Source: Usnea hakonensis
Lineage: Eukaryota > Ascomycota > Lecanoromycetes > Lecanorales > Parmeliaceae
Length of the DNA: 64,000 bases
Assembly (NCBI GenBank): GCA_013423325.1
Contig: BLJB01000035.1
Location: forward strand, 186,001 to 250,000
Direction of reading: 5' to 3'
Below are positions 33,341 through 43,960 of this stretch, one piece after another. The notes beneath the pieces were generated by a model that saw only the letters and a program-made list of their open reading frames with translations, did no database searches and had not been told where the DNA came from. The translations under genes were made by a program, and so were the position numbers. The stretch's first letter is position 1. Each line of letters starts with the position of its first letter.

Positions 33341-35898
33341 ACTCTATAAAGCTACAAGCCATGGCGTTTGATGGCGTCCATGACATATTCTGCTCCCACA
33401 GCTCCTCCCAACTGCCGTGTTTCTGCAACGCTGTACACATTCTAGCAGTGCTTGGTCGCGGGGAGGAAAGTGCAAAGCAAAGCAAAGAAACAGTTCTGCG
33501 TTTTCGGATGAATTGTCATCTGGTATAGAAAGCACTCCGGCGAGCTTCAATCATGCTGGCGTGATCCCTGCAAGATCATTCTACTGTCTTCCTTCTGGCG
33601 TTGTGACGCCCCTTTGACCGTGTCATCGACTTGAACGCGCTGTCTCCTGGGAGTCCAAATTTATTTTCCATGAGGAGATAGCACCCGTTCCACTTCAGCA
33701 CATGCGTCACGACCGGCTAGCGCTCGCAAGTGATTCCATTGCGATTGCGAAAACAGATTGAGGACCGGGAGGCGGAAGATTCGGGCAACCATGTCCATGA
33801 TTCCTCCTCGCCTTCACTGCTTTCGCAATGCGTGGAGGAAGAATGGAAATAGCAGACGCTGGAATACAAGTAGCTCCGCTTAATGTGACAGATCCGGCTG
33901 CAGGAATCCGAAAATGCGGCTTGGTCAAGGAAGACGTAGAATTGCTTTGTCTGACCTCGACGATATTTGGTATGAGGTATGACATTTTCTTCAAAAAAAG
34001 GTTTTCCCTTGAACACCAGGAACGAAACTTGAGAAACGAGGCAGTTTCAGCCGCCAAATATGCCACATGTACAGTAAAGTATCTTCGAAGAGAGGGATCT
34101 TCGAAGGCTGACGTGAGGCTTTTGAGTACTCTCGAAAAGAATAACAGTCTCTCGAAATCGTCGGAAATGCCATCCTACTTTCTCAGTGCCAGTGAAGGTA
34201 CAAGTCAATTTCTCTAGATGGTCTGAAATATCTTTAGGTCGTGTATCTGAAATGTGTTAATCATTTTTGCAGACTTTCAAGGCCTAATCTTGCAGGGCTT
34301 TGGCCTCGGTTGTTTCGAACAGTGGTGCCAAATGCGGTGGTTGTTACTTTCGGTTGTTCGTTCAATGAAAGTAAATTGGAAATCACAGAACAGAAGATCG
34401 CTGCGGGCCTGTCATAAAAGGAGGAGAGTCCCAACTGGGATCGGTCGTGGCGATGGAACTTGCCATACACTGGCGCGTTGTGATTGAAATCTTCAAGTGT
34501 AGAGAATCTGGGGCACCAGTAAGGAGAAGATGTAGATCATTTGCATGGAAGAGTGTTTCCCCCCGCTTCAGAGCAAGTCACAGAAGAAATTTGAGACATA
34601 CGCATGTTCTAGAGAAGAAAATGTTAACAAGGCCGTATGTAAGATATCTGCCGTCGTTGCTTCGATTAGTCACTATAATTACTATGTCAAATTTCGATCG
34701 TTGAGGTATCATAAGTGTAAATCAGGTGTGTGAAAAAATTACTTAAAGTAAAAGCTAATTTCTTTCTAGATGGTACAACATCGTGCTCGTAGAGCACAAC
34801 AAGGAGGGTCAGTGGCTTTTACACCGTAGCTTTTAGAGGCTCCCCTCTTTGTCATGTGGCTGGAGCGCGGTACAAGACAGTTGCCAGTATATAGATTGAA
34901 GTTCCCCTCGATTTCCTTGACTTGATCTTGGTCTTTTATCGATTTCCTGACTTCTGGTAAGGATTTAATTGATTGTTCGGCAATACCCATTCGGGAAACT
35001 AGTAGTGAAGTCGATGTTTGGCTCCAGTAAGTGTCTGAGATTCTCTAAGACGACTCTTGCGGATATACGTGTGGGCGTCCAGGACGTCTGGCTGCAAGGC
35101 CACCATCCGACCAATAAAAAGCTTCATCTCCGCTGTGTACTTCAAAGCCTTCTGTTAGCGTTTGACTGATGGCATTCAGGGTGATCCGCAACAGACCTTG
35201 CACATGGAAGGTTGCTCTTTCTTTAATGGGATACGATTGAGGAAGTCGTTGTTGAGTATGGAACTGCACCATATTGTGGAATCTGTATGACTCGGATACG
35301 TAGCACATCCGATGTATGCGAATTTCAGACATCTTCTCCGTGTATCTTTCTCAAGCTTTGACTTCAGTCACGATGTTAATGAAGGCATACAGACTGGTCT
35401 GAAAGGGAGAAAGTGCACGGCATCAATGCGCAAATCTGTTGTACTTGAACGTATGCTAAAACAATATTGTCTGCGAAAGCTGTTTCGTAGTCAGGACGTC
35501 AGGCCATGCTTCAACTCAGATGAGAACGGTGTTGACGTCCTTCAACAATGAATATGTGATTGTCTGGCTCATTTACCTTCTTCCTTTTTCTTTCATCTCA
35601 TACTCGGTATTCCATGCTCTGCTTGTGCGCCTGGTGAGCAGTGACCCTTGCAGCCATCGTTTGACGTGCTGCTCTCTTCATATTCCCTGCGCTACTGGTG
35701 TAGTCTGACTCCGTGTTCTGACTGCACTTCTTCCATGGATTGTGGTCGAAAGTCTCTTGGTGGTTGCTACAGCTCCTCTTGAAGCTTCTGCTTTAAATTC
35801 CGTGTGCCTTGGATTGCTGGTTACTCCACTTATCTCATCCTGCTACAAGATGCTCTGATCGACCGTTACCAGACTTGATATGATAATCTGTCGGCTCT
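33341..35898. other. Gene-poor region with unsupported small frames
   Basis: About 2.5 kb. The largest frames are 33828-34217 (plus) and 33707-34066 (minus), which overlap each other, and 35045-35332 (minus). None has a recognisable domain or a convincing splice partner. Base composition is more AT-rich than in the gene blocks in places (34650-34760). It may contain relics of genes, but I cannot show it. Confidence 0.4.
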
Positions 35899-36624
35899 TC
35901 ATCTTTTTTCCAACCTGTGGAGGAGCTGCAGTACACTGTCGTTGCTTTGCTTTGACTGCTGTATATTGGCCCTAGTCTGATCGAGGTCGTTATATAGCCT
36001 GTCGAAGATTTCATCTTCTCCATCTCCTCTTCCTTCGTTTTTGTTTTCTCCTTCTAACTCTTCAAGTACTGTTGAGCGAGGTGTGCGACAACGCGCCCAG
36101 TACGGGAGTCGCGGGCTTGACCAATGATCGATTGAGGATGAGCGCACCTTCTCAGCAATGTATTGCATACCGTCCTGACAGAATATTGGCTCTTTGTGTC
36201 TCAAAATAATTCGCCCAATTTGATCGCCGCCGCGACGAGCAGCATGTCCTTCCACCACTTCAACAAGTCGTTCAAAGCCTCGAACAGGATTGACGGAGAC
36301 GACTGGGTGTATAGGCATAACGGCCTGGTCGCGAATCGAAGGCAGAGGCGAACCAGCCGCAGGTGAGACAATTGTGTCACGAGGTGGATCGTTGGGCAGC
36401 CTGGTAGAAGAGCGCCTGTCGCAATACCCAAGCACAGACCTCTCAACATCGCGAAGCAGAGGTAAGCCAAACGTATATTCACCCCGAGCATCACCATATT
36501 TATCAGAGCCTTCCTCCTCTTCTTGGGAATTTGCTTGTGCCTCCCCAGCAACATATTTTGGAATTATATCCAATTCGAATTCTTCTCCTCCAGGCATCAT
36601 TTCATCCAGCGGAATGATGTTCAG
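35899..36624 (-). CDS. Candidate hypothetical coding exon
   Basis: An open frame of 233 codons from Met (36600), extendable upstream to a TCTAG acceptor at 36625, reading LNIIPLDEMMPGGEEFELD. I do not recognise it. It is acidic with an Arg-rich middle and a C-terminal helical stretch (DRLYNDLDQTRANIQQSKQS) that could form a short coiled coil. A second coding-like minus segment upstream (about 36890-36800, FLVDHALSDRLKQWEMMRCL) may be an earlier exon, but I found no splice that joins the two in frame. It may be a lineage-specific or decaying gene. Confidence 0.3.
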   Translation of the reverse strand: MNIIPLDEMMPGGEEFELDIIPKYVAGEAQANSQEEEEGSDKYGDARGEYTFGLPLLRDVERSVLGYCDRRSSTRLPNDPPRDTIVSPAAGSPLPSIRDQAVMPIHPVVSVNPVRGFERLVEVVEGHAARRGGDQIGRIILRHKEPIFCQDGMQYIAEKVRSSSIDHWSSPRLPYWARCRTPRSTVLEELEGENKNEGRGDGEDEIFDRLYNDLDQTRANIQQSKQSNDSVLQLLHRLEKR

Positions 36625-37488
36625 CTAGAAAAAACATGTCAGCTATAATCGCATCAAACCCAACTCGATTATTGAGCGGGTCGTTATGATATCAGACTCT
36701 TGGAAGTAGATGGGAAAGACTCAAGAGAGACGGTAATGGAATTCGAGAGAGAATGGAAGACAGAAGGAATTACTGACGCGGAGTACGAGCAGCGAGCATT
36801 CTCTAATACTGCTGCAAGCGGCCCACGAGGCAGCGCATCATCTCCCATTGTTTTAAACGGTCTGACAAGGCATGGTCAACCAGAAACATGATTTTCATGC
36901 TCATTCGCTCCTATCAAGTACATACAAGTTAGGATCTGGAGAAAAGTGACCGAACTGAAAGAATCAAGTAGAAGGGACTGACCTCCAACTTTGGCTGGAG
37001 ACGACAAAGAGCAACTGCCACAAAGCTTCAAGCCCGAAGAAAGCCAAATAATGGTCCAGAGGCTACCTCGGGAGCCAAAGAAGCCAAAACAACGAAGAGG
37101 ATGCCAGGTAGTGCATCCAAAGCTGTAATAGTTGACCCAAGTGAGTCTCAGCTGTTTCTTTCAATGCCAGCACCTCCAACACTTCGTCGTGGAAGACCAA
37201 AGAGAGCCCGGAACGACGTTTTCAGAGATGAAGAGGCAGAACCATTCATCGTCATTTGCCCTCGCCGTCCACAATTTCAATCTGCTCTTTGTGATCGGAG
37301 GTCTACCTGCCGCCGGAAGCTAGGGTCTCTGCTGTCGCGGTACCTCTCGTCGCACAGGGACGTGACTCTAATCTCATCATGAGATCGCGTATTTGTGAGT
37401 AGCCTCCGTATTCTTGAGCTCATTTTTATTCCCCGCGCAATCTGCGACCTGCCTCGACCGACAGAGATTTCCAACACCACTAATACAT
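36625..37488. other. Region with coding-like fragments on both strands
   Basis: Plus-strand frames at 36700-36891 and 37101-37382 have plausible residue content; the latter has an AT-hook-like RRGRPKRAR. They do not join to each other or to an ATG-led exon by recognisable splice sites. Without expression or homology data I cannot call a gene. Confidence 0.25.
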
Positions 37489-38338
37489 TTATCGGTAATG
37501 TCCCTGTGAAGCATGATCCAGCTGTGAGTGCCATATGCTGTTTTCCTTTTGACGCATCTGAGATCGTTTGGTGCCCTCGACGATTGTCATGTCATCTGAG
37601 CGGAGAGGTAAAGCCTTCTCATCCTTGTCCTCAGTGAGTGTTTTGATGATTCGTTCGGAGGCCGTTGACTTTTCAATGAAGAGCCGAGATCTTATGCAAC
37701 ATCTACTATCGTTATTAATAGTCTCATGAAAGTCTTGAATGAAGACCGTGAGCATACAACCAGCAAGGGTGAAACGTTGTTTCGTTTCCTTATCCTCAAG
37801 ACTATCTTTTTGATCCATTGAAGAATACCATGTTTTTTTTATGGGACGTGAACCTCTGAGGATCAAGGCACAATAGACTGCTCGTATCAAAGGCCTATCG
37901 AACCACTAGGAGATCGCTCTTCCTTGAAGTAATGTTTCATCGGAAACGCGGGTAAGGATTTTTGTTCTCGATTTGGTTGATTCGTTGGATTCTGGACCTG
38001 CACCCACAAGGACCCCCTGCTTCAGCAACCGCTCCTTCACTTTGTCAGAGAACTTGAAGAGAGCCTCTGACCTTGAATGTGTGACTTTCATAGGGAACCG
38101 CTAGGCGTAAAGGCGCCAGAGACTTTTGAAGCTCGGCAAAAAAGGAGACCGTAACAGAGGGAATGACCATCGCTTTGGACGAAAGACGCAGTCCTAATTG
38201 AGGAGCCTCATTGATGCTGGAGAAACTTTGTACAGTCTGAAAAACTTTTTGAAGTCGGTGTACAAATGTGAGACGATGTGCCTCAACGCCTCCAGCCAAT
38301 GAATGTCCCCTGTGCAGAAAGCAAGAGGATTTGCACAT
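37489..38338 (-). pseudogene. Possible decayed gene with Fungal_N-like start
   Basis: Three minus-strand coding-like segments follow one another in different frames: 38338-38045, 38091-37906 and 37905-37489. The first contains VFQTVQSFSSINEAPQ followed by LSSK, which resembles the helical N-terminal domain found on many fungal proteins (compare the intact gene at 48691). The later segments are Lys/Glu/Ser-rich. No good GT..AG pairs connect the segments, so frameshift decay is as likely as unseen introns. Confidence 0.25.
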
Positions 38339-39364
38339 CCCGTATTGAACGGGAAAGGTTAATCATGTATTTCACGTCATCTACACCTTAGTACTGATAA
38401 TGCAGGTGCAATTGACCTGCCGGACGAAGAAAAGTGTTCAGAGCATCCTGATAGCCTCTATGCAATGCTTGTGATTTGAGCACCCATCCAGCTGACCACG
38501 CACAGAATGCTACTACGTAGAAGTGCATCTCCGCGACGCACCTAAATATTCAGGTTGCTGGCGCCTTAGTGGTCCAAGCCTTAATTGTCACATGAACGAA
38601 TGACCTCTGTGCGTCAGTCACCCTGGAGAGCCCAATGTGTCGACCCAAATTTGTCGATCCATCTGATCGAGCGACGGCATGACTTGATCCGCCTGTGCAG
38701 TGTGCAATGGGGTTCTGTCTTAGTGGTATATTACTGTCATCAGTAATCTTGTAAATCGTGTTTGTTGGTAGGCTCCTGGTGAGGCTGACTCCAGGAGGGT
38801 CTTGCGGCTCACCCGACTAGGCTTCGCAAATTCATCAAGTTTTCCAAGTTCCATTATTTATTGGGTAAGCTGGGACTGGGAAGAAAAGATGAAATTCGTC
38901 CAGCCTATTGCAATCTGGTGTTCAGCCGCGTCATCAATAAGGAACAAACCGTTTATGGCCTGAATAAATGTTATAGCAAACAAGCTCACCTTTCACTCCC
39001 CTTTCTTTGCCTCCTTTCTCATCCGGCTCGAATTGTAGGACAGCCAATCAGAGAGCTCGCTTAGAATTTCCCGATGGAGAAAGAGCGAGATTGGCAGTCA
39101 TGACAAGGATTATTGGTAGAGAGGAAGAAAATCTATATATAGATGCGATTGGTTGAAGGATATTCCAAGCGTAATCATGAAGTCATACAAGATATCTTAA
39201 CGGAAATCCGCACTACAGCTAAATTCTCGGGTATGAGTAAAATATAAGCAAGCTTAAATGAACGCAAAGCGTAAAGCAGACACTCACCAGTGTCGGTAGT
39301 AGCTTTTATTTGTCTCGTGAAACAATAGAAGCTTAGGAGAAGATGGTATTGGGCCTTAAAATGT
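38339..39364. other. Intergenic, nothing recognised
   Basis: About 1 kb with only short frames such as 38861-39064, no repeats of note and no RNA-like structure that I could see. Confidence 0.5.
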
Positions 39365-40390
39365 GATCAATCATAAAGGCACAGTGCCTCTTCGGCCAAG
39401 GCTCGTCTGGCTGCCATCATCGAGCTGGAGCTGGGCATCACTCCGTCGAATCATATCGAAGCACTTTTCAGTGTATCTCTGCCCGGAAACCGAATTCACA
39501 CCAAGTCCATACAGTGACAACAATTGGTCATGGACAGAAGGATAATGATGGGGTATTACGAGACTTACTTGCGACTGGTTGCGCGTTTTCCAAAGTGGAG
39601 AAACGGGTTTGGATCCCATCGTACATGTCCGTTTGCTGTAATTGGCCACGCAGCAGGTCTATGCAAAAGGCTAAGATACCGTGAAGCTGACTCGTTGGCC
39701 TGTCTTTGATTGTTGATTGTTCTGCGACAGCCTCTGCGAAATGATATTCCGGGTGACAATCCTCCCGCGATAGCTCAATTGGCGATTCCTGCTACGGTAA
39801 GTCGTCAGAAGTGCTGGGATAACAAGTTGATGTCGATGTAAGATAAACGGTAGCGTGGGATGCCGAAAATTAAGACGAACAGGGTAACGCCGTAATCTGT
39901 AGGGTGATGATCGTCGAGGCTTTGTGATGGTTTCACGCATAGACAAGTGCATGCTGTATTGGAGCCCAATATGAACTCGAAGGAATGATATTTTTTTATA
40001 ACAGTCCAGTTTGGCGCTTCGCGGCCATCATCATGCACATAGCCTATAGGAACATAAGCTGCCAATACTTGAGAATCCTTGTAGCTGGTATAGCAACGCC
40101 TGGCGGCTGGTCACGCTTGCGATGGACTTGGTAACCAATGGGTTAAAAAGCCGTCAGCCATATCCTAGCACACAATCTGATCACTGGAGATCCAATGGGA
40201 GGCTGACTGCAGGAACGTTGTTCGCCGTGGGGGCAACCCCCAACCACCCGTATGCATCCTTGACGTGTCTGCAGCCCTCGAGGAAGGACTGAAGCAAAAA
40301 GGCGTTCTTCCTCCTTCCCTCTTTGTGGATCGTAGTGGCGAATATGGAAGGCCAAACAGTCAAGGTCTACTAGGTATGCCACCGTCGAGA
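39365..40390 (-). CDS. Candidate multi-exon gene or remnant, function unknown
   Basis: The best-supported piece is a minus exon from about 39796, after a TTACCGTAG acceptor, down to about 39550. It begins QESPIELSREDCHPEYHFAE and contains the helical stretch SQLHGILAFCIDLLRGQLQQ. It can end at a TGA (SLSFCP at the end) or at a GTAAGT donor near 39589. Upstream minus segments (SFLEGCRHVKDAYGWLG around 40290-40230; AAYVPIGYVHDDGREAPNW around 40060-40000) also look coding but lie in other frames, and I could not splice them cleanly. I do not recognise the family. The exact ends given are only an envelope. Confidence 0.28.
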
Positions 40391-42140
40391 GGGTAACATA
40401 TCTGCATTTCCTCGGGTTCCACAGCAGAAGTACAGACGCTCAGCGCCGAATTGAGAGGGAGTGGGAAAAAAGAGTGACGTTGGCTGTACATGGATTGTTG
40501 CATGTTCGGAAATGGCCTTGAGGAGGTACTCCCTTTGATTATGATTTCTCTGTCTATTGTGGGTACCCTCTTCCTAGAAGGTTTGGTTAATGAATCCTTG
40601 CCCCAATATCAGATTGGGTTGAGGTTCGCCATCTCCCGTGAGAGTTTCGGGAAGCTTGAAGCTTTGAGTTCTGTGATTGTCATGCAAAGTAAAAGTGACT
40701 CTGGAGTCGGTGAAAATGGATCGTGTCTGTGGAGGAGGAAAGAGAAGAAGTGAAATTGCCAAGACTGATGGCCATTAGTTGCGCTCTCTAAGGACCCTTA
40801 TTAACGCGCCGTGAAGGCTCATCCTTATCCTCGTCTAGACAGTACCTACCTTACCTTATGATAGACTGACGCGGCTAGCAGTCTCCACCTGCACTCCCTA
40901 CTGTAACTGCAACTCGGAGGTCACAGATATGAGTATTATTGTATGAGCCTAGTGAGTACGAGAAGTAGACCGTCTTTCTACCCTGCGTTCTCAGAATATG
41001 GAGAAGGAGTGATAGTACGCTTACAGACTACGAACAACATGGTCGACAGGAAGATAGGGGTGTTTGACTAAATCAATTGCTAAGGGTCGTTTCGAAAGAC
41101 CTGCCCTTATAGAAGAGTATTAGGTGGTTGGACTGCTGATGTGGAGGCTAGAGGCCTGGAAGTGGACTAAAGGTAATCAGGCAGACAACTTCTGTACAAC
41201 AGTACGAGTACTCAGTACCTTACTGTACTCGTACTCTACTTGTACATCTGGGGATCCTTTGCAGACCCGGCATGGCATGGCCTGGACCGCACGGTCTGGG
41301 CAAAATGTCCACTGACCCCGGTTTTGTCCCAACCGGCTACAGCCTACACGTTATGCCCTAGCGCCTCGACGCCGCCTCTACAGACTACTCCCCTAAGCCC
41401 CCCCCTACGCCTACGCCCCAACGCCGCTGCCATCCGCTCAGGCGCATTCAGCGAATCAATGCCTGTCATCCACTCCCATCCACAGTGGCGGGTGAGCCAC
41501 TAACCCGATATTATCCATTTCAACTCCCTTAAATCTCTCCGGGACTTGTTCGCCTGATCTGTCAATTCTACCGGTGTGACCGTTGGTTACTTCGTGTCGC
41601 TAGGTCAGTCCTTGAATCTTAGTATAATCAATACCTTACACAGCAATGCGAAGAGGCAACTCCCAAGTGTCAGTCATTTCCCCCGAAAGGCTTATCAAGA
41701 CAGCCTCGCGGAAGAGTCAAAGTAGGCTTGTCCGGAGGTGTCGATCATCGATTCCCAAAGGGTCGGCAAAGAGTGCTTTGTGCATAATCACAATTATGCG
41801 GCCCTCTAGAGGAAACATTAAGCTCACAGCTCAAACGTAGGCGGATGAATAGCATTGCTAGGATGTGACCATATGAATACTAAGGTACTCTATACTGTAT
41901 CAATCCAAATGGTGCTTGGAGCTAAGATAAGTCTATCCGCGAGGGTTTTTCCTTGCTCCCAACAGGGGATGGATAGGGGGATAATGTGCTCTAGTCAGGA
42001 CCTCTCACGAGGAAGAGCTATACATGAGTAATATGTACCAGGCAGCTTAGTCCAGGCGCCGTACGCATAACGCAATCCCCCTACTGTCTGACTACATATA
42101 AACTTATTTCTCTCATAATCTCATTATTCTATTTATTCAA
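40391..42140. other. Gene-poor region with short motifs
   Basis: No coding sequence is supported. A TACCTACCTTACCTTATG motif lies at 40843-40860, a perfect 11-base inverted repeat at 41201-41235, and an AAGGTA motif at about 41882. Confidence 0.45.
41201..41235. repeat. Inverted repeat (11-base arms, 13-base loop)
   Basis: AGTACGAGTAC at 41201-41211 and its exact reverse complement GTACTCGTACT at 41225-41235. The loop itself contains TACCTTACT. The arm includes the decamer found also at 10166 and in the 25896/25959 pair. Confidence 0.85.
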
Positions 42141-42460
42141 TCAACGCCATGGCGAATCGGTCCTTGGTACATTTGTCGAAACCCTGCAGACGCATGGCTG
42201 CCCTTCATTATTTTCACGCAATGCCAACAAATGGACCTTTGAGAGACATGACAATCTTAGTCCAGCCAACCAAGTTGAGCAGCGCTATTCATTCTGTTGC
42301 CGTTTTACTTGTATCCAAGATGTTGTCCTTCGGATCATCATAATCCAGGAGAGGAAGATAAAGAAAAGTCCCCAGTGGCCGATCAAGCAACGGTGCCAAC
42401 AGCCGGTTCCTATGAGCGGTAGATGTTCAGGGACACGATTGAATTAGCCTCTTAGCCTCT

Positions 42461-42470
42461 AAGGTACCTT
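42461..42470. repeat. Palindrome AAGGTACCTT
   Basis: Perfect 10-base palindrome, the symmetric form of the AAGGTA half-site that recurs in intergenic DNA of this window. Confidence 0.7.
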
Positions 42471-43088
42471 ATAGCCGCACAGACTTTCTTTTCCATCAGT
42501 CAGAGTTCAGACTTTTTCTCTCTCCCTGAAGTTGCCTAGAGTACCTAGAGTGCCTAGAATGTACCCACGTACCCATTTGATGATTATTTACCTTGTTCTT
42601 CTTGTACACCGACTACGGGTCCCCTAGCATTGGAAACCAAAAAAATAACCTCCTTTCCCACATTCCCACATTTTCCCACTCAGAAGTCAGAAGTGTGACA
42701 GTGTGGGGAGAATTAGTCGACCGGCAGTTACCAGGACCAGGACAGGATTGCACAAGTGGAAAGCTAGCATAGTTTGCCAATTTTCCCTTAATTTTTTTTT
42801 TTTCTTTTTTCTTTTTCCTCGAGGTAAGGTGATTTGTTAGTATTGCGGTGATTTTAGGTACTGGTACGGTGTACAACATATCCCAATGGTTGGGTTTCGT
42901 TAGGTTAAGACTAATTGCCTTGTGTTCCTTACCTTACTTTTTGGTTTGGGGTATTTTTGGTTTTCGGGTTTCTTGGTATTTTTTGACGTCGTCCATCTTC
43001 CATCTTAATTCTTAAATATGGCTTCCCAAGAAAATTAAAGATAAAGATTGAAATATCAAACCGGTTGCTGCCATCCCATCCATCCATT

Positions 43089-43121
43089 CCCCCCCCCCCC
43101 CCCCTCCCCCCCCCCCCCCCC
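43089..43121. repeat. C16-T-C16 homopyrimidine tract
   Basis: Thirty-three bases of C with a single central T, about 840 bases before the WOPR start codon. The complementary G tract could form a quadruplex or triplex. Homopolymer length may also be a sequencing artefact. Confidence 0.85.
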
Positions 43122-43960
43122 ATGCTTCCTGTTGCCTCTGATGATGACAATATTTTCCATTTTATAATTTTTTGACAGTTATCTGAACTGAACGAGTGTG
43201 AAGGGTCAGCAAGCTCTTTCATTAGTGCCGAGTCACTCTTGTAACCTTGTTCTTTTGTTGATGCGCCTTACTGTTGGTGCCCGGGTAAATCTCAACACAC
43301 GCGTCATTGCTCCAGTCAAAACACACCCGAGCGACCAAAAAAACACAAGCTCGGACCACATGAAAATCAACCCATCACCTTTCACCACTACTACTGCTGC
43401 CCCCATAAAGTGTTAACAATATTATTAAGAAGCGCGTCTATCTCCGACTCCATCTCCCACGCACCTCCTGAAACATATTTAGCAAATTTCACATCAAGAT
43501 TGTCCGACACAGCCCTAGAACACATCATAGGGGTAGGGGAAAAAAAAAGGGAAAAAAAAATAAAAAGAGGTTTCATGCTGCTCTGGATAGCGGATAGGCC
43601 TCTGCAAAGTTGATTATTTTCTTTTTTGTTTTTGTCATGAAAGTTCTTGCCGACTTAAACATATTACCGAAACTCAATCTTGTCCCGGTAGTGTCTGTCC
43701 AAGCTTCAAACTTCAATCACTCTGCGCTGGTGCCTCTTTTTGCCCGTCGATCTTCATGTACTTTCCTTGACTGCGCGCTCCCACCAGCGTTGCCCGTTTG
43801 AGGCTCCAGGCCACGGAGGAAAGGAAAGGAAAGCATAGCATAGGAAAAAAGGAAAAGGGCAGGAAGAAAGAAAGACCATCATACGCACTACTCTCTTTGC
43901 AAAGCCGCTTAACGTCATTCTCGTCCGCCATCGTTCACATTGGCAGACGAGGTCTGCGAA

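Larger units (their letters stand above)
42141..43960. promoter_or_regulatory. Upstream region of the WOPR regulator gene
   Basis: Rich in low-complexity sequence: T-rich tract at about 42790-42820, the palindrome AAGGTACCTT (42461-42470), GAGGTAAGGT (42821-42830), CTTACCTTACTT near 42930, a long C tract (43089-43121) and an A-rich stretch near 43540-43565. WOPR genes in other fungi have very long promoters and 5' leaders; that this is leader or promoter here is inferred from position. Confidence 0.5.

Noticed and set aside
39770..39800. TAGCTCAATTGG resembling a tRNA A box
   Set aside because: No B box within 100 bases, and the strand and position overlap a coding-like exon.
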